Below are positions 5,583-8,457 of a DNA stretch of 8,457 nucleotides, in pieces (position 1 is the first letter of the stretch; every line of letters starts with the position of its first letter). Source of the DNA: Treponema sp. (lineage in GTDB: Bacteria; Spirochaetota; Spirochaetia; Treponematales; Breznakiellaceae). Below the pieces are notes generated by a model. The model worked only from the letters and a program-made list of their open reading frames with translations, searched no databases and had not been told where the DNA came from. Made by a program: the position numbers and the translations under genes. Where the stretch lies: contig JAITES010000087.1 in the NCBI GenBank assembly GCA_031281925.1, positions 1-8,457 of the forward strand. Direction: 5' to 3'.

Positions 5583-6680
5583 ATGAAACGGATGCTTGCA
5601 TTTGCCGCTATCGTGTTGTTCCTCGCCGGATCAGTGTTTGCTGAAGAAGCCGTATTGATCGACTTCGGCAAACTCAAGGCAGACATTATCCCCGAGACGG
5701 ATGCTCAGGGGAATGCCACGGAGAAGATGACTCAGAACAGGCAGACAATGATGGACTATGCCAATGTGGCCGGTACCAGCTTCAAGCCTGAAGACCTGGA
5801 CGTGATGAAGACCTCCCTGGCTATTGCCAACTGGGACATAGTTTTGGCCTCTTCTTCCCGGAATGTCACCAACCTGGTTCTGAGCAAGGCTGCCGAAGCT
5901 ACCTCCAAAGCCTATTGGGGCGGAGAAGCTTCCACGGTTCTGGGCGTCAGGGTACATTTCCCGGTCGAACCTTGGAATTCCTGGGCCATTATTAAACCGC
6001 CCTTCGATATTCCTGCCTATGAACCCCAGGCGGATGTCGGTGATGATGGTGTTATCACCGAAAGGGAAGGCCAGGACGGGATCACCCAGTCCAGCCGCTT
6101 TGAAGGCGAACCTGATGAAAACGGGAAACCCACCCATGGTTACGGCGTTGTCAAGAACGTAGGAACCATTAAATCTGTAGCGGTATGGGCTTACGGCCTT
6201 AATTTCCCCCATGGTCTCTTTACCATCCTGATCGATAATCAGGGAAATGAAAAAGAAATCTTCATGGGTTATCTTCAGTATGACGGCTGGGGCCAGCTGA
6301 TCTGGAATAATCCTGCCTACGTACAGGAAGTGAGGAACCGGGATCTCCGGCTCTATCCTCTCTATCCTACCTCCACTCCTTTCGTCAAGTTCGGCGGATT
6401 CCGTGTACAGCGGGATGCGGCCAAGGAAGGCGGCGATTTCATCACCTATTTCAAAGATGTACAGATTATCTACGACAAAGCGGTTCTTGATACCGACAGG
6501 GATATCGATGATGAAGGCCTCTGGAAGATCATCTACGACCGGGAGACCGAGAAGAAACGCTGGGAGATGCAGCAGTTCGGTCACAACCAGGTGATGCGCT
6601 ATATCGACAGGCAGAAGCAGGCCACCGAAGCTCCGTTTGGAAGTCCCGAACGGCGGCAGCAGGAGCAGGAGCAGCAGTAA
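5583..6680 (+). CDS. flaA: Flagellar filament outer layer (sheath) protein FlaA
   Basis: This 365-residue protein begins with a textbook signal peptide (MKRMLAFAAIVLFLAGSVFA, cleavage after Ala20). The mature start EEAVLIDFGKLKADI is typical of treponemal FlaA, which is about 350 residues. Other family-like stretches are MDYANVAGTSF, SWAIIKPPFDIPAYEP (about 137-152), GVVKNVGTIKSVAVWAYGLNFPHGL and ELYPLYP-type segments near residue 260 (LRLYPLYPTSTPFVKFGGFRVQRDA), then FKDVQIIYDKAV. FlaA is exported through the Sec route and coats the FlaB core of the periplasmic flagellar filament in spirochaetes, affecting filament stiffness and helical shape. The C-terminus is a low-complexity Gln/Glu/Arg tail (ERRQQEQEQQ). 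It has its own promoter and terminator. Treponemes often carry more than one FlaA; this looks like the FlaA1 type (inference). Confidence 0.95.
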   Translation: MKRMLAFAAIVLFLAGSVFAEEAVLIDFGKLKADIIPETDAQGNATEKMTQNRQTMMDYANVAGTSFKPEDLDVMKTSLAIANWDIVLASSSRNVTNLVLSKAAEATSKAYWGGEASTVLGVRVHFPVEPWNSWAIIKPPFDIPAYEPQADVGDDGVITEREGQDGITQSSRFEGEPDENGKPTHGYGVVKNVGTIKSVAVWAYGLNFPHGLFTILIDNQGNEKEIFMGYLQYDGWGQLIWNNPAYVQEVRNRDLRLYPLYPTSTPFVKFGGFRVQRDAAKEGGDFITYFKDVQIIYDKAVLDTDRDIDDEGLWKIIYDRETEKKRWEMQQFGHNQVMRYIDRQKQATEAPFGSPERRQQEQEQQ

Positions 6681-6688
6681 AAACCCGT

Positions 6689-6723
6689 CCGGCAGGTCTT
6701 GTGGAAACCCTTGTGACCGCCGG
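6689..6723 (+). other. Bulged hairpin in the flaA 3' untranslated region
   Basis: CCGGC (6689-6693), a bulged A, and GGTC (6695-6698) pair with GACC (6715-6718) and GCCGG (6719-6723), giving a 9-bp GC-rich stem. It lies between the flaA stop and the terminator, without a T-run of its own. It could protect the abundant flaA mRNA from 3' exonucleases; this is inference. Confidence 0.5.
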
Positions 6724-6733
6724 TTGAAAATGG

Positions 6734-6787
6734 CTGCCTGAGAAATCCGGATCTTGTATCTCTGGATTTTTCAGGCAGTTTTTTTTT
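6734..6787 (+). terminator. Strong rho-independent terminator after flaA
   Basis: CTGCCTGAGAAATCCGG (6734-6750) pairs with CTGGATTTTTCAGGCAG (6762-6778). This gives a 17-bp stem, with two G-U pairs and an 11-base loop, followed at once by nine T (6779-6787). It ends the flaA transcript and touches the ribosome binding site of the next gene. Confidence 0.92.
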
Positions 6788-6792
6788 AAGGA
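6788..6792 (+). promoter_or_regulatory. RBS directly after terminator, choosing among three ATGs
   Basis: AAGGA follows the terminator T-run without a gap. Three in-frame ATGs occur at 6794, 6797 and 6800. The first is only 1 base from AAGGA and is too close; the third has a 7-base spacer and is preferred. Confidence 0.6.
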
Positions 6793-6799
6793 TATGATG

Positions 6800-8044
6800 A
6801 TGGAGGAAAAAACCCTTATACCCAACCAGAGCGAACTGCGGAAAGAATACGATGAGTATCTGCGGGTTCGGGAAATGGTTACCAGGGATCTGGAACTACG
6901 GGTAGAAGATGTTCTTGCCGCCCTGAATTCCCGGCCCTCGGTGAAGGGCAGGGTCAAGGATTTTCCGTCCTGGTACAAAAAATATATCCGCATATTGAAA
7001 GACGGGAACGAGGAGAGGCCTCTTATCACAGACCTTCTGGGTTTGAGGATCGTGTGCCCCTTTCTTGAGGATCTTGGCGCTGCCGAGGCCCTTTTGAAAA
7101 AGCACTTTGACGTAACCGAAATAGAGCGGAAAGGCGCCGGTTATTCCTTCAAGGAATTCGGCTATGAATCGACTCATCTCCTGATAAAGATCCCCCGGGA
7201 AATAGTAGAGCGGAGAGGAGATCCGGGCGCCAAAACCGCGGAGATCCAGATTCGTACCATACTGCAGGATGCATGGGCGGAGGTGGAGCACGAACTGGTG
7301 TACAAGGCGGAATTTACCCCCTTTGACGATCCGATGAAGCGCAAGCTTGCGGCGATCAACGCCAGCCTTTCCCTGGCCGACACGATCTTTCAGGAGATAC
7401 GGAACTACCAGCGGCAGCTTAACGGGGAACTGGGTAAACGGCGGGAAGCGTTCTTCCGTAAAATCGAAGAAGCCACCGACGGAATGCTCTTCCGGGGCGA
7501 AGAAGCAGAAGGCATTGATTTCCTCCGGCCCGGAGACGACGGAGACAGGCCTTCCCCGGTTGGGAATACAAGCACCATTGACGATCTTCTGCTCAACGCA
7601 CTCTATGCCCATAACAGGAACAAATTCGGCGAGGCCATTGCCTTTTACAGCCGTATTCTGGAACTGAATCCCGATGAGAGTATCGCCTCTCTCATCTACA
7701 AACACCGGGGCATGGCCTACTTTGCCCAGTCCCGCTACCAGGATGCTATCGACGATTTTTCAGCTTCCCTCAAACTGGACGGCAGTTCCTATAAGGCAGC
7801 CTATTACCGGGGAGTCGTAAGGTCTGTATTGCAGCAGTATACCGATGCCGTGGGAGACTACAGCCTTGCCCTGGAAATTAACCCCTACCAGGCCTTCTGC
7901 CTCTACCGCAGGGGCCAGGCCTACTACCATCTGGGGGATTTTCCCCAGGCTCTGGGAGACTGTGAGACAGCGCTTTCCCTTGAAAGCGGAAATACATCCT
8001 TCCAAAAATTCCGCGAATTGCTCCGCTCTAAACTGAAGATGTAA
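6800..8044 (+). CDS. RelA/SpoT-type (p)ppGpp synthetase domain with TPR repeats
   Basis: The product is 414 residues from this start; numbering below is from the ATG at 6794. Residues about 35-175 form a synthetase domain with its diagnostic motifs: GRVKDFPSWYKK (52-63, pyrophosphate/ATP-binding basic segment), DLLGLRIV (80-87), GYESTHLLIKIP (123-134) and EIQIRTILQDAWAEVEHEL (150-168) with catalytic Glu150. There is no HD hydrolase domain and no TGS or ACT domain, so it belongs with the small alarmone synthetases, which pyrophosphorylate GDP or GTP in the cytoplasm. Residues about 176-226 are helical and charged; 230-262 look like a flexible linker. Residues about 263-412 hold three to four tetratricopeptide repeats (for example AYYRGVVRSVLQQYTDAVGDYSLALEINP), normally a protein-binding platform. 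No promoter is evident between the terminator and the gene; read-through or attenuation may supply it. All key motifs are present, so activity is expected. Confidence 0.88.
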   Translation: MEEKTLIPNQSELRKEYDEYLRVREMVTRDLELRVEDVLAALNSRPSVKGRVKDFPSWYKKYIRILKDGNEERPLITDLLGLRIVCPFLEDLGAAEALLKKHFDVTEIERKGAGYSFKEFGYESTHLLIKIPREIVERRGDPGAKTAEIQIRTILQDAWAEVEHELVYKAEFTPFDDPMKRKLAAINASLSLADTIFQEIRNYQRQLNGELGKRREAFFRKIEEATDGMLFRGEEAEGIDFLRPGDDGDRPSPVGNTSTIDDLLLNALYAHNRNKFGEAIAFYSRILELNPDESIASLIYKHRGMAYFAQSRYQDAIDDFSASLKLDGSSYKAAYYRGVVRSVLQQYTDAVGDYSLALEINPYQAFCLYRRGQAYYHLGDFPQALGDCETALSLESGNTSFQKFRELLRSKLKM

Positions 8045-8059
8045 TTCTGTACGATAGCC

Positions 8060-8064
8060 GGAGG
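8060..8064 (+). promoter_or_regulatory. Ribosome binding site of the UroD-like gene
   Basis: GGAGG lies 4 bases before the ATG at 8069, slightly close but clear. The gap from the previous stop is only 24 bases, so the gene is probably co-transcribed with the synthetase gene. Confidence 0.65.
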
Positions 8065-8068
8065 CAGC

Positions 8069-8457
8069 ATGCAACAGTCCAGTGAAACAGGTAAAAAACT
8101 ATCGGGCCGGGAACGGGTAAAAACAGCGCTGAACCACGAGGAGGCCGACCGCTTTCCCATCGATTTGGGGATGCAGTTCTCCACCGGTATTTCGGCCTTT
8201 GCCTACTACAATCTGCGTAAATATCTGGGGCTGCGCACGGATAAAATCGAAATAGTGGATAATGTGCAGATGCTGGCGCGGGTGGATCAGGATATACTGG
8301 ATCTTTTCCACTGCGATACGGTATTACTCTATCCCCCTTATAAAAAACAGATGCTCTGGAATGTGCGGGATGATTACAGCTTTATCATCCCCGAACAGAT
8401 GAATCCCCGCATGGAAGACGGGTACTGGGTGGTTACGCGGGGGGACGAAAAGATGAG
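8069..8457 (+). CDS. Uroporphyrinogen decarboxylase-superfamily methyltransferase (MtaA/CmuA-like), 5' part
   Basis: The frame starts at ATG 8069 and is still open at the window end; 129 complete codons are visible. After a short polar leader, GRERVKTALNHEEADRFPIDLG (13-34) is the signature opening of the UroD-like superfamily (usual form RERVLAALNHEEPDRVPxDLG). In non-haem branches (MtaA, MtbA, CmuA) these proteins move methyl groups between corrinoid proteins and coenzyme M or folate-type acceptors. Treponemes generally lack haem synthesis, so a methyltransferase role is more likely than true HemE; this is inference from organism type. The zinc-binding and C-terminal motifs that would separate the subfamilies lie outside the window. 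Confidence 0.75.
   Translation, partial: MQQSSETGKKLSGRERVKTALNHEEADRFPIDLGMQFSTGISAFAYYNLRKYLGLRTDKIEIVDNVQMLARVDQDILDLFHCDTVLLYPPYKKQMLWNVRDDYSFIIPEQMNPRMEDGYWVVTRGDEKM

Noticed and set aside
5631..6584. 317-codon open frame on the minus strand
   Set aside because: It lies wholly under flaA, whose signal peptide, RBS, promoter and terminator are clear. The minus-strand protein shows no recognisable domain and is a shadow.
6724..6759. TTGAAA and TTGTAT as a promoter for the synthetase gene
   Set aside because: The spacer would be 24 bases, too long for a sigma70-type promoter, and the -10-like part lies in the terminator loop.
6896..7705. 269-codon open frame on the minus strand
   Set aside because: It is antisense to the RelA/SpoT-TPR gene. 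The GC-rich third positions leave long open antisense frames across the whole window.

Overview
The window looks like a chromosomal segment from a spirochaete, most likely a GC-rich Treponema of the termite-gut type. The anchor is the gene at 5583-6680, a clear FlaA, the outer-layer (sheath) protein of the periplasmic flagellum, which is specific to spirochaetes. The order amidase - GerMN protein - flaA also fits what I remember of treponeme genomes. The species call is inference from protein character and base composition; no search was run. All supported genes are on the + strand and packed tightly.

Region 1 (1-3894) is a sugar/surface-modification block. It holds the 3' end of an SpsF-like cytidylyltransferase, then an overlapping 612-codon fusion (SpsG/PseG-like GT-B domain, Cys4 zinc-ribbon-like motif, class I SAM methyltransferase), then an ATP-grasp ligase with an extra C-terminal region. 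SpsF/SpsG-type enzymes belong to nonulosonate-like sugar pathways. Given flaA downstream, decoration of flagellin or another surface glycan is a plausible but unproven role. The ends of the first two genes contain strong palindromes that are read through as codons; the first is a cluster of three hairpins.

Region 2 (3897-6787) is the cell-wall/flagellum block: an exported zinc-dependent N-acetylmuramoyl-L-alanine amidase, a membrane-anchored GerMN protein overlapping it by 4 bases, then flaA. flaA has its own sigma70-like promoter (TTGACA-N16-TATACT) overlapped by a 9-bp inverted repeat, a strong ribosome binding site, and a strong rho-independent terminator.

Region 3 (6788-8457) starts immediately after the terminator with a RelA/SpoT-type (p)ppGpp synthetase domain fused to tetratricopeptide repeats. 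The 5' part of a uroporphyrinogen-decarboxylase-superfamily methyltransferase (MtaA/CmuA-like) follows and runs off the window.

I saw no tRNA, rRNA, CRISPR array, transposase or attachment site. The only gene-free stretch over 100 bases is 6681-6793, which is filled by two hairpins.
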